Below, in pieces: positions 53,685-62,202 of a stretch of DNA of 64,000 bases. The translations under genes were made by a program, and so were the position numbers. Origin of the DNA: MH13 sp040219355. Its GTDB lineage: Bacteria; Pseudomonadota; Alphaproteobacteria; Rhizobiales; MH13. Position 1 is the first letter of the stretch; every line of letters starts with the position of its first letter. The stretch spans positions 310,001-374,000 of the forward strand of contig JAVJSN010000015.1 in the NCBI GenBank assembly GCA_040219355.1, read 5' to 3'. The notes below the pieces were generated by a model that had not been told where the DNA came from, did not search any database, and was given only the letters and a program-made list of their open reading frames with translations.

Positions 53685-54872
53685 ATGCCGTATATTTATC
53701 CCGGCATGGATTTCCGCTGGGGGCATCAGCGTAGCGCGTGGTTTTTTATGGTAGACGACACGTCTTCGTTGCCGAATGGCAAAACCAAAGATGGTACCCG
53801 CACACCTGGTGTTTCTGGCGACCTAACGCGGGGTGAAAAAGTTGCGCGGTGCGATGAATCCGATCGTTTTCTTATCCATGCGCGCGCGTTGGCCAGCTTG
53901 GTTGAGTATGGTCATTCCCAAGGCATGGCTGAAGATGTGATCGCGCACGAACTTGCCATGCTTGGTCTTGGTGATGTTCGCTTGGATGCGTTTGATAGCT
54001 TCATCAGCATGAACAGATTTGCCAAGCTGATCCGCCGTTTTGGTCGGCTCTTAGGTAACGAGGCGATTGGGCTTGACGCGGCCAATCCGCTACACTTCAG
54101 TTCGCTGGGCGCTTTTGGCAATGCTGTTATCAGCGCGCCAAATCTTGACGCGGCACTTCAGGTGCTTTGTCGCTACATGCGCCTATATGCCGATGTTTCT
54201 TTTGCTTCCACCACAGTTGGGGAGGAGCACGTCTCCTTCGAATGGGCCTACTCCCCGCTGATTGTTGCTCGCGATGTCATGTGTGATCGCGCCGCGCGCA
54301 TGTTTCTGACGCACATGCGCGATCTGTTCGGGCCCAACTGGGCGCCTGTCCAGGTGGCTCTGCAAAGACCACGTCCCACTGACCTACGCCCATATCGCAA
54401 TGCGCTATGCGCTGATGTTGGCTTTGACGCGCCCCTTAATCGTATTGTTTTGCGCCGTTCGGACTTGGACTTGCCAAATGTGCGTGCCGACCGTCATGCC
54501 CATGAGGTCGCTGTTGCGCTGGCTGATCGCATGATGGCGGAGCGGCGTATTCCCGATGATCTTTCCATCCGTGCACGGGAGGACATCATGCATCACCTTG
54601 TTGATGAAGGGCCTAACATAAATGAAACAGCGCGCCGATTGGGCGTTAGCCCGCGCAGTTTGCAACGTCGCCTTGATGAGTTAGGCACGAATTACCAAAG
54701 ATTGAGTGATGAGGCTCGGCAACGCCTAGCCGAGGAATTCTTGGTTCAGACCAGGCTACCAATGGGCGAAATTGCCTATCGCTTGGGGTTTGCTAATCAA
54801 GCCAATCTGACTCGTGCCTGCAAACGCTGGTTCGGTGCTTCGCCGCGACAAGTTCGCGCCACAGCCGACTGA
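53685..54872 (+). CDS. AraC family transcriptional regulator
   Basis: 395 residues from the ATG at 53685; later starts at 53706 or 53748 are possible, and the first 60 residues are not conserved. The N-terminal ligand domain (about residues 60-270) is of the Arabinose_bd/OruR type. The C-terminal AraC domain has two HTHs: NINETARRLGVSPRSLQRRLDELGTNYQRLSDEARQRLAEEFL and LPMGEIAYRLGFANQANLTRACKRWFGASPRQVR. Effector unknown. Divergent from the PAS-like gene. Confidence 0.92.
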   Translation: MPYIYPGMDFRWGHQRSAWFFMVDDTSSLPNGKTKDGTRTPGVSGDLTRGEKVARCDESDRFLIHARALASLVEYGHSQGMAEDVIAHELAMLGLGDVRLDAFDSFISMNRFAKLIRRFGRLLGNEAIGLDAANPLHFSSLGAFGNAVISAPNLDAALQVLCRYMRLYADVSFASTTVGEEHVSFEWAYSPLIVARDVMCDRAARMFLTHMRDLFGPNWAPVQVALQRPRPTDLRPYRNALCADVGFDAPLNRIVLRRSDLDLPNVRADRHAHEVAVALADRMMAERRIPDDLSIRAREDIMHHLVDEGPNINETARRLGVSPRSLQRRLDELGTNYQRLSDEARQRLAEEFLVQTRLPMGEIAYRLGFANQANLTRACKRWFGASPRQVRATAD

Positions 54873-55089
54873 CCTTCCCACTACTTATAGACTTCCGACT
54901 AATAGTTGCCTTGACGCAGGGGACAAGTTTTTGACGTCTGCGGAAAAGCGCTGCTGCCTTAACGCCCGTAAAGAATTCCCTCCGCAAAACCCTTCACCTT
55001 GTGGATTCGTGCGCTATTTCCTCCAAGCGACACGTTCGCAAGTCGTCAGTTGGGTCAATGGCAAGGTATTCTAACTCGGAGAGTCCAAC

Positions 55090-55545
55090 ATGCGTTGGTT
55101 TTTTGATACGTCGTATGTGGTAAGCGCATCGGCAGAAATGGCATCAGGAAGTGTTGCTGAGGCGATCCGCCCAGAACCCGTTGATTTGGCTGAGCAGTCA
55201 ATCTCGCAAACCGCCGAGGCCTTTGGCGTAACGATGCGCACCCTGCGTTTTTACGAGTCGAAAGGCTTGCTGCAGCCGCGACGCATCGGCAATCGGCGTT
55301 TTTATAATGAAGCGTGTCGGGCTCGTTTGCGCCTGGTTCTCAAAGGCAAGGCTATGGGGCTTGGCTTGGATGAGATCGGTGAACTGGTGGAGCTTGTTGA
55401 AAGCGAATTGACCGATGGCCAGCGCGCCAATGCAGTGCGAGCGCTGTGCGAACGTCAGCGAGACGTGTTGTCGGCCCGTCGTGACTCAATCAACGAACAA
55501 ATTGAAGAGACCAGCCGCGTTATCGATGATTTGACATCGTTGTAG
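55090..55545 (+). CDS. MerR family transcriptional regulator
   Basis: 151 residues from the ATG at 55090, with a GGAGAG ribosome site. After an unusual N-terminal extension of about 35 residues, the winged HTH is SISQTAEAFGVTMRTLRFYESKGLLQPRRIGNRRFYNEACRARLRLVLKGKAMGLGLDEIGELVELV, followed by a long coiled-coil dimerisation helix. No cysteine pair for metal sensing in the C-terminal part, so it is not a typical metal-responsive MerR. Convergent with carA. Confidence 0.92.
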   Translation: MRWFFDTSYVVSASAEMASGSVAEAIRPEPVDLAEQSISQTAEAFGVTMRTLRFYESKGLLQPRRIGNRRFYNEACRARLRLVLKGKAMGLGLDEIGELVELVESELTDGQRANAVRALCERQRDVLSARRDSINEQIEETSRVIDDLTSL

Positions 55546-55562
55546 AGCCAATGTCGGCGCGT

Positions 55563-56765
55563 TCAGCGCGCCTTCATGTGGTTGATGAATCTGTCAAACA
55601 GATAGTGGCTGTCGCGCGGACCCGGGGATGCTTCCGGGTGATGCTGTACTGAAAAAATCGGCAACGATTTATGGCGCAGGCCACAGTTTGATCCGTCAAA
55701 CAATGAGGTATGCGTCGCCTCGACTGTGTCCGGCAATGTATCTCCATCTACCGCAAATCCGTGGTTCATCGACGTCACCTCAACCTTGCCAGTGGTGTAA
55801 TCCATGACTGGATGGTTGGCTCCGTGATGGCCTTGATGCATCTTTTTGGTCGTAGCGCCCAGTGCCAAGGCTAAGATTTGATGTCCCAAACAAATGCCGA
55901 AGATTGGCAGGTTAGCCCCTATCAGCTTCTGGATTGTGGCAACTGCATAGGTGCCAGTCGCTGCAGGATCGCCAGGTCCGTTTGAAAGAAAGATGCCATC
56001 TGGATTAAGGGCCAGAATGTCTTCGGCGCTGGTCGTTGCCGGTACAACAGTGATCTTGCAGTTGCGGTCGGCTAGCAAACGCAGAATGTTGCGTTTCACC
56101 CCAAAATCGATTGCGACAACGTGGTGAACAGTCTCGCTGGCACTGCCGAAACCTTCTGAGAACGCCCAACTGGTTTCAGTCCAGCAGATGTTCTCAGCGA
56201 TGCCCACGTCGGGGACCAAATCTTGATCAAGCAAGCCGGGCCAGGCCGCGCTGTCTGTTCTTAATTGCTGAAGATTGAATACGCCATCTGGCGCATAGGC
56301 GAGTGCTGCATTGGGCATACCATGCTCGCGAATATGGGCCGTCAGCGCCCGTGTATCGATACCGCATAAGCCGATGATGCCACGTGCTTTTAGCCAAGTG
56401 TTCAGGTGCTGGGTGGCGCGCCAATTGGAGGGTTCGGTGATGTTGGCTTTGATGATGAGGCCGCGTGCGCCAGCGAATTCTTCTCCCTGTGGCAATTGTT
56501 CCTGATCTTCGGAATTAGCACCGACATTGCCAATATGGGGGAAGGTGAAAGTGATGAACTGGTTGGCATAGGACGGGTCAGTCAGGATCTCCTGATACCC
56601 TGTCATTGCCGTGTTAAAACACACTTCACCCAGAGCGGTCCCAGTGGCGCCAAACCCAAAACCTTCAAAGATGGCGCCGTCGGCCAAAACCAATCGACCG
56701 GTTTTGACGCGCGGCGCCCAACCCGCGGGCTTTGAAGCGGTGGTCGTCAAGGTGTCGGTGGTCAT
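55563..56765 (-). CDS. carA: carbamoyl-phosphate synthase small subunit
   Basis: 400 residues from the ATG at 56765. The N-terminal domain contains ADGAIFEGFGFGATGTALGEVCFNTAMTGYQEILTDPSYANQ; the C-terminal class I glutamine amidotransferase has NGPGDPAA, the nucleophile Cys in FGICLGHQILALALGA, and the catalytic His/Glu in VQHHPEASPGP. It supplies ammonia to CarB. The MerR and AraC genes on the other strand and the XRE gene lie between it and carB. A leader of up to 350 bases separates it from the divergent yqeY. Confidence 0.96.
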   Translation of the reverse strand: MTTDTLTTTASKPAGWAPRVKTGRLVLADGAIFEGFGFGATGTALGEVCFNTAMTGYQEILTDPSYANQFITFTFPHIGNVGANSEDQEQLPQGEEFAGARGLIIKANITEPSNWRATQHLNTWLKARGIIGLCGIDTRALTAHIREHGMPNAALAYAPDGVFNLQQLRTDSAAWPGLLDQDLVPDVGIAENICWTETSWAFSEGFGSASETVHHVVAIDFGVKRNILRLLADRNCKITVVPATTSAEDILALNPDGIFLSNGPGDPAATGTYAVATIQKLIGANLPIFGICLGHQILALALGATTKKMHQGHHGANHPVMDYTTGKVEVTSMNHGFAVDGDTLPDTVEATHTSLFDGSNCGLRHKSLPIFSVQHHPEASPGPRDSHYLFDRFINHMKAR

Positions 56766-57124
56766 TAGCAAAGGCTCTTTGTTGGTATTGCGTCAAGCGC
56801 GTGGGGCATGTCTGACATGCATATGGGCGCTGGCGGGATGGGTTGCAATTTGTTGGCAAGCCCTTACATCAGCCCGCTCGTTACAATGCAATGCCAATCA
56901 TCAAGCAGGCTGGTTGCCTTCTGTGCTAGGCTTACGGTTCGACCGTGTAAACTGTGGGTCCTGCGAACGTCGACCGCTCAGTTTGCCTGTGGAAAAGGAA
57001 ATGGTGCTTTGCTTCAGGGGACACCTGCGCTACCTTTACAGGTGTGTCAGTTTGTTGAAGAAGCGGTGCCCTCCGGTGTCTGCTTGGTGAATTTTCAACG
57101 CGTTCAACATCTTATGGGATTTCC
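56766..57124. other. 359-base divergent region between carA and yqeY
   Basis: Holds an interrupted inverted repeat GACACCTG/CAGGTGT near 57020-57045 (8-base arms) and a small ACGGT/ACCGT dyad near 56934-56946. Either could be an operator or leader stem; nothing resembles a known attenuator or riboswitch. No small gene is supported. Confidence 0.4.
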
Positions 57125-57589
57125 ATGCGCGATACGCTCAATGACAGTTTAAAAGATGCCGTGAAGGCGAAAGACAGCCGCAAGGCCTGTACACTTCGTT
57201 TGATCAACGCTGCCATCAAGGACCGCGACATAGCGATGCGGACCAGTGGGTCTGAGCGTTTGTCGGATGAAGGCATCTTGGATTTGCTCGCCAAAATGGT
57301 GAAGCAGCGCGAAGAATCGCACCGGCTCTATGAAGAGGCTGGTCGGCTTGACCTTGCGCAGCAGGAATCCGACGAGATCGACATTATCCGAACCTTCATG
57401 CCGCGCCAGTTGAGTGAGGATGAAGTTAGCCAAGCTGTGGTGACGGTTATTGACGAGACCGGCGCTGAAGGTCTTCGCGACATGGGTAAGATTATGAGCA
57501 CGCTGAAAGCGCGGTTTCCTGGACAAATTGATGCCTGCAAAGCGTCCAGCCTTGCCAAGCAGCATTTATGTGCTCCTGCCGCTAGTTAA
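57125..57589 (+). CDS. yqeY: GatB/YqeY domain protein
   Basis: 154 residues. The family start MRDTLNDSLKDAVKAKDSRKACTLRLINAAIKDRDIAMR is clear, followed by SDEGILDLLAKMVKQREES and the LSEDEVSQAVVTVIDETGAEGLRDMGKIMSTLKARFPGQID block. YqeY domains resemble the tail of GatB and bind tRNA, but their function is not settled. The gene lies just before dnaG, the usual Hyphomicrobiales order, with a 35-base gap. Confidence 0.93.
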   Translation: MRDTLNDSLKDAVKAKDSRKACTLRLINAAIKDRDIAMRTSGSERLSDEGILDLLAKMVKQREESHRLYEEAGRLDLAQQESDEIDIIRTFMPRQLSEDEVSQAVVTVIDETGAEGLRDMGKIMSTLKARFPGQIDACKASSLAKQHLCAPAAS

Positions 57590-57624
57590 GTTGCCGCGCG
57601 AGCGGGCAGGCAGCAGGTGGGTCC

Positions 57625-59463
57625 ATGATCCGCTTTTCTGATGGTTTTCTTTCCACAATTCGTGATCGTGTTCCACTGTCCGACATTGTCGGACGGCGGG
57701 TTGCGTGGGATCGCCGCAAATCGCGTCCTGCCAAAGGCGATCATTGGGCATGTTGCCCTTTTCATGGTGAGAAAACCCCAAGCTTCCATGTAGATGACCG
57801 TAAGGGGCGCTATCACTGCTTTGGCTGTCAGGAATCAGGTGATCATTTCAGGTTCTTGATGGAACTTGACGGCCTGAGCTTCCCTGAAGCTGTTGAGCTT
57901 CTTGCTGGTGAGGCAGGGCTTTCAATGCCCGCACCTGATCCGCAAGCTGCGCAGCGCCAGAAAGAGCGCCTTAAGCTCAACGATGTTCTCAATCTCGCAG
58001 CTGGCTATTTTGAGCGCCATCTGCATGGGCCAGACGGCCAGCAGGCATTGGCGTACGCGTTGAACCGTGGGCTTGATGAAGCCACGCAAAAAACCTTTCG
58101 CATTGGCTTTGCGCCGGACCGGCGCGATGGATTGATCGGGTTTTTGAGAGGCCATGATGTGCCGGTTGGTGACATGATCGAGACCGGCTTAGTGATCGCG
58201 CCGGAAGATGCTGGTCGCGTGCCCTATGACCGGTTCCGTGGTCGGCTGATGGTTGCCATTGAGGATCAGCGCGGCAAAGTTGTCGGGTTTGGCGGTCGCG
58301 TGCTTGGTGATGGCGAGCCGAAATATCTCAATTCGCCAGAGACTGAGCTCTTCCGAAAGCGCGAGATGTTGTTCAACGCGCAGCGAGCTAGGCAGGCCGC
58401 ACACCAAAACAACCGACTGATCGTTGTTGAAGGGTATATGGATGCCATTGCGCTTCATCGCGCTGGTTTCCAGGAAGTTGTGGCGTCTCTCGGCACGGCG
58501 ATGGGCGAAGAACAGATTGCGCTGATGTGGCGCTTCACCGATGAGCCGATCATATGTTTCGACGGTGATAGGGCAGGGGAGCGCGCTGCTCACCGGGCAA
58601 TCGACAGGGCCCTGCCGATGCTTAAGCCGGGCAAAAGCCTACGATTTCTCTTCCTACCAAAGGGCATGGACCCCGACGATTTTGTTAGTCGGCGCGGGGC
58701 GGATGCATTCGAGGCTGAGCTTGAAACAGCCAGCGCGATGGTTGATGCGTTGTGGGCGCGCGAAACGGCGACATTGGATGTTTCAACACCTGAGCGTATG
58801 GCGGCGTTTCAAACCAATCTGTCGCGTCTGGTTGCGATCATCGAGGATGCTACGGTGCGCCAGCACTATGATCAGGCGCTCAAAGATCGATTTTATGCGA
58901 TGCGCCGGGCTTTGCGGCAGGCACAGAACCCTCAAGGGGGGCGTCCGGTTGGCAGGGATCGCTACGGTGATCGTCCAGGAGCTACGGGTGCCAAAGCCCA
59001 AATCGCGCCCAAGCTCGTTGCTCCGGGGTTGCAATTGCTCGCTCTAGCGCAGCGCTATCCAACAGAGGCGCAACGCTTTGCCGATCGCGATGTGTTTTCG
59101 CTATGTCAAGATCATGCGCTCGCTCGTCGGTTAGAAGCTGCGCTGCAAGGGGTGGGCGGGGTTCACGACGAATCCAGTCTTGAAGATCTGCCGTTTCCGA
59201 TCTTGAAAGAAAATGCCACCCCGCGATTCATTGGTATGCTGTTTTCGTTTTTGTTCGCCAAAATGGAGTTGCGCTGCATTGAGGCTGAAGCTGTCTCAAC
59301 ACTTGCTCAGGAACCTCAATCGATCAATGAGGCGGCCATGGAGCGGTTGGTCGCGATACAGAATGAAACCCGCTCCATGCAGGTGCACATTGATGAGTTA
59401 GAGCGCCAACTTGATGAAGAGGCGAGCGTCATGCGTAGCCTCAAGGTCAAGAGTGCGGGCTAG
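57625..59463 (+). CDS. dnaG: DNA primase
   Basis: 612 residues. N-terminal CHC2 zinc finger: ACCPFHGEKTPSFHVDDRKGRYHCFGC with Cys44, His47, Cys65 and Cys68. The Toprim catalytic core includes LIVVEGYMDAIALHRAGFQEVVASLGTAMG with the acidic Glu, and IICFDGDRAGERAA with DxD. The RNA-polymerase domain NSPETELFRKREMLFN precedes it. The C-terminal helicase-binding part is helical and less conserved. Synthesises Okazaki primers. Part of the yqeY-dnaG-rpoD cluster. Confidence 0.96.
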   Translation: MIRFSDGFLSTIRDRVPLSDIVGRRVAWDRRKSRPAKGDHWACCPFHGEKTPSFHVDDRKGRYHCFGCQESGDHFRFLMELDGLSFPEAVELLAGEAGLSMPAPDPQAAQRQKERLKLNDVLNLAAGYFERHLHGPDGQQALAYALNRGLDEATQKTFRIGFAPDRRDGLIGFLRGHDVPVGDMIETGLVIAPEDAGRVPYDRFRGRLMVAIEDQRGKVVGFGGRVLGDGEPKYLNSPETELFRKREMLFNAQRARQAAHQNNRLIVVEGYMDAIALHRAGFQEVVASLGTAMGEEQIALMWRFTDEPIICFDGDRAGERAAHRAIDRALPMLKPGKSLRFLFLPKGMDPDDFVSRRGADAFEAELETASAMVDALWARETATLDVSTPERMAAFQTNLSRLVAIIEDATVRQHYDQALKDRFYAMRRALRQAQNPQGGRPVGRDRYGDRPGATGAKAQIAPKLVAPGLQLLALAQRYPTEAQRFADRDVFSLCQDHALARRLEAALQGVGGVHDESSLEDLPFPILKENATPRFIGMLFSFLFAKMELRCIEAEAVSTLAQEPQSINEAAMERLVAIQNETRSMQVHIDELERQLDEEASVMRSLKVKSAG

Positions 59464-59846
59464 GTGACAGGCGTTTTCGCCAAAAAAGCGCGAAAAACCT
59501 TCCCTTTCTGTCGATTTTGCTTGGTTTTGGTGGTTGCGCAGCGCCATCAATTGCCTACATAAACTGCGACGCGACAACGCGGGCTGACCAGACGCCATGG
59601 CGCCCCATTCTCAGAAACGCGCAACATTCGGCAAACTTGTTTTTTACAAGGGCGCCTCTGAACCACAAGCGATTGATCGTTGCAACGATCAACGTTGGTA
59701 TCGTGCGTTTTGCTGACGCATGGTGATGGTTAAGAGCCGCTTTACGCCGACGCATTACACTGCTTGCGCAGATGTTCATTTTTCAAGGGCGCTAGCCGCG
59801 CATCGTGCGCCGCGCTGTACCATCCTGATCAGGAGTTGCCTCTTTT
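59464..59846. other. 383-base region upstream of rpoD
   Basis: Separates dnaG from rpoD, so rpoD probably has its own promoters here. It contains the 20-base perfect palindrome at 59674-59693. A 39-codon frame starting at 59597 lacks a ribosome site and is not supported. I see no distinctive -10/-35 pair. Confidence 0.5.
59674..59693. promoter_or_regulatory. 20-base perfect palindrome upstream of rpoD
   Basis: TTGATCGTTG followed directly by CAACGATCAA: two perfect 10-base halves with no spacer, about 150 bases upstream of the rpoD start. Size and symmetry fit a homodimer operator; it cannot form a good RNA hairpin because there is no loop. Protein unknown. Confidence 0.55.
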
Positions 59847-61832
59847 ATGGCTGCAAAACAGGCTGAAGCCAAAGTTTCGACCGAAGGCGCGGATGCGCCC
59901 CTTCTCGATCTCAACGATGCATCCGTCAAGAAGATGATCAAAGCCGCTAAAAAGCGCGGCTTTGTGACCTATGACGAGTTGAATGCGGTGCTGCCATCCG
60001 ACCAGGTCGCCTCTGAGCAAATTGAAGATACGATGGCGATGCTCAACGATATGGGCATCAACGTGGTTGAGGCAGAAGAAGCTGAGGAGACTGCCGAAAG
60101 CACCTCCACTGCTGTTGCTGAAACCACCAGCAAGGCTGTTGCAACCACCGCGAAGCGTGAGCCGACAGATCGTACCGATGATCCTGTGCGCATGTATCTT
60201 CGCGAGATGGGTACGGTCGAATTGCTCTCACGAGAGGGCGAGATTGCCATTGCCAAACGCATCGAGGCTGGCCGCGAGGCAATGATCGCAGGCCTTTGTG
60301 AGAGCCCGCTGACCTTCCAGGCGATCATCATCTGGCGCGACGAGTTGAACGAAGAAAAAGTTCTTTTGCGCGACATCATCGATCTTGAAGCGACCTACGC
60401 TGATCCGGAAGGCAAAGGTGTTCAACCGCCCCCGCCAACCAACCCAACTCACAACCGTCCTGGCGTACCCACTGGGCCGGCGCCAACAGCTGCCAATGAT
60501 GATGCGCCTGATGGTGAAAATGGCGAAAACTCGGATGAAGATGACGAGGATGATGAGGACGATATCAATCTCTCGCTCTCGGCAATGGAAGCGGAACTGA
60601 AGCCAAAAGTCGTCGAGATTTTCGATGAGATTGCCAACAACTACAACAAGCTCTCCAAGCTTCAGGATGTAAATCTTGATGGCAAAGCTGGATCGTCGCT
60701 GACGCCAAGCCAAGAGCGCCGGTTGGATGGCTTGAAGAACGACACGATCAAAGCGGTGAAGAGCCTTCAGCTCAACAACAACCGCATTGAGGCGTTGGTG
60801 GAGCAGTTGTACAGCATCAACCGCAATCTGGTGTCCATGGAAAGCCGCTTGCTGCGCCTTGCCGAAAGCTATGGCGTGGACAGGTCAGAATTTCTGAAAA
60901 CGCATCAGGGCTCAGAGCTTGACCCGAACTGGGTGCGCCGTGTTGCCAACTTAGCTGGCCGTGGTTGGAAGCCGTTTATTGCTGAAGAAAAAGATGCGGT
61001 AAAAGAGATTCGCGGTGATATCCGCGAGCTCGCCACGCAAGCGGGCTTGGATGTACCGGAGTTCCGCCGGATCGTGAACAAGGTGCAAAAGGGCGAGCGC
61101 GAGGCCGCGATTGCCAAGAAGGAGATGGTGGAAGCCAACCTTCGCTTGGTGATTTCGATTGCAAAAAAGTACACCAACCGTGGCTTGCAGTTCTTGGATC
61201 TTATTCAGGAGGGCAATATCGGCCTGATGAAGGCAGTCGACAAGTTCGAGTACCGCCGCGGATACAAATTTTCTACCTATGCGACTTGGTGGATCCGTCA
61301 AGCGATCACCCGTTCAATTGCCGATCAGGCGCGCACCATCCGTATCCCGGTGCACATGATCGAAACGATCAACAAGATCGTGCGCACCAGCCGTCAGATG
61401 CTACATGAAATCGGCCGAGAGCCAACGCCTGAGGAATTGTCAGAAAAGCTGGCGATGCCTTTGGAGAAGGTGCGCAAGGTTCTCAAGATAGCTAAGGAGC
61501 CGATCTCGCTGGAAACGCCTGTCGGTGACGAAGAAGATAGTCATCTGGGTGATTTCATTGAGGACAAGAATGCGATTTTGCCGATCGATGCTGCCATTCA
61601 GTCGAATTTGCGTGAAACGACCACGCGTGTGCTTGCATCGCTGACACCGCGTGAAGAGCGCGTGCTGCGCATGCGCTTCGGTATCGGGATGAACACCGAC
61701 CACACGCTGGAAGAAGTTGGCCAGCAGTTCTCGGTGACGCGCGAACGTATTCGCCAGATCGAGGCCAAGGCGCTGCGTAAGCTGAAGCATCCGAGCCGGT
61801 CGCGCAAACTGCGTTCGTTCCTGGACAATTAG
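59847..61832 (+). CDS. rpoD: RNA polymerase primary sigma factor
   Basis: 661 residues, with an AGGAG ribosome site. Region 1.1 is about residues 20-80; an acidic insertion (NSDEDDEDDEDD) lies in the non-conserved region around residues 230-245; regions 2.1-2.4 include DLIQEGNIGLMKAVDKFEYRRGYKFSTYATWWIRQAITRSIADQARTIRIPVHM; region 3 follows; region 4 ends TLEEVGQQFSVTRERIRQIEAKALRKLKHPSRSRKLRSFLDN. Housekeeping sigma-70. The closest downstream gene is the HlyU-like gene, 10 bases away. Confidence 0.97.
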   Translation: MAAKQAEAKVSTEGADAPLLDLNDASVKKMIKAAKKRGFVTYDELNAVLPSDQVASEQIEDTMAMLNDMGINVVEAEEAEETAESTSTAVAETTSKAVATTAKREPTDRTDDPVRMYLREMGTVELLSREGEIAIAKRIEAGREAMIAGLCESPLTFQAIIIWRDELNEEKVLLRDIIDLEATYADPEGKGVQPPPPTNPTHNRPGVPTGPAPTAANDDAPDGENGENSDEDDEDDEDDINLSLSAMEAELKPKVVEIFDEIANNYNKLSKLQDVNLDGKAGSSLTPSQERRLDGLKNDTIKAVKSLQLNNNRIEALVEQLYSINRNLVSMESRLLRLAESYGVDRSEFLKTHQGSELDPNWVRRVANLAGRGWKPFIAEEKDAVKEIRGDIRELATQAGLDVPEFRRIVNKVQKGEREAAIAKKEMVEANLRLVISIAKKYTNRGLQFLDLIQEGNIGLMKAVDKFEYRRGYKFSTYATWWIRQAITRSIADQARTIRIPVHMIETINKIVRTSRQMLHEIGREPTPEELSEKLAMPLEKVRKVLKIAKEPISLETPVGDEEDSHLGDFIEDKNAILPIDAAIQSNLRETTTRVLASLTPREERVLRMRFGIGMNTDHTLEEVGQQFSVTRERIRQIEAKALRKLKHPSRSRKLRSFLDN

Positions 61833-61842
61833 GGGGCGATAG

Positions 61843-62127
61843 ATGTCGTTTTTTAAAAAACTTTTCGGCGGTAGCGATAGTTCTGGTGGGTCGCCAAAGG
61901 TTGCTTCGCGAGAGACCTACAAAGACTTTATCATTGAAGCCTCGCCAATGGCCGAGGGCGGTCAGTACCGCTTACGCGCCTTCATTGTAGAAAATGAAGC
62001 GGAGAATGCCCGCAGGGCAACAGTGATACGTGCCGATTTGTTCACCTCGGCCGACCAAGCATCCGAGTTCGCGGTCATGAAGGCCAAACAAGTGATCGAC
62101 GAGCAAGGTTCTGCGGTTTTCAATTGA
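61843..62127 (+). CDS. HlyU family regulator-like protein
   Basis: 94 residues, starting MSFFKKLFGGSDSS and containing ASRETYKDFIIEASPMAEGGQYRLRAFIVE and FTSADQASEFAVMKAKQVIDEQG, the alphaproteobacterial HlyU-like family. This family differs from the ArsR-type HlyU of Vibrio despite the name, and has no DNA-binding motif I can point to. It starts 10 bases after the rpoD stop, hence probably shares its transcript, and is followed by a strong terminator. Confidence 0.85.
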   Translation: MSFFKKLFGGSDSSGGSPKVASRETYKDFIIEASPMAEGGQYRLRAFIVENEAENARRATVIRADLFTSADQASEFAVMKAKQVIDEQGSAVFN

Positions 62128-62150
62128 GTTGCCTATTAGGCGCAAAAATC

Positions 62151-62184
62151 AAAAGCCCGCCTGGAATTTTCCCGGCGGGCTTTT
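62151..62184. terminator. bidirectional rho-independent terminator
   Basis: AAAAGCCCGCC and GGCGGGCTTTT form perfect 11-base arms around a 12-base loop, with A/T tails on both sides. It sits between the HlyU-like gene (plus) and the TadG-type gene (minus) and would serve both. Confidence 0.9.
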
Positions 62185-62202
62185 GTATTTTCAGGTGTTG
62201 AC

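Noticed and set aside
59597..59716. 39-codon frame upstream of rpoD
   Set aside because: It has an ATG but no ribosome site, and the perfect palindrome within it is better explained as a DNA site.
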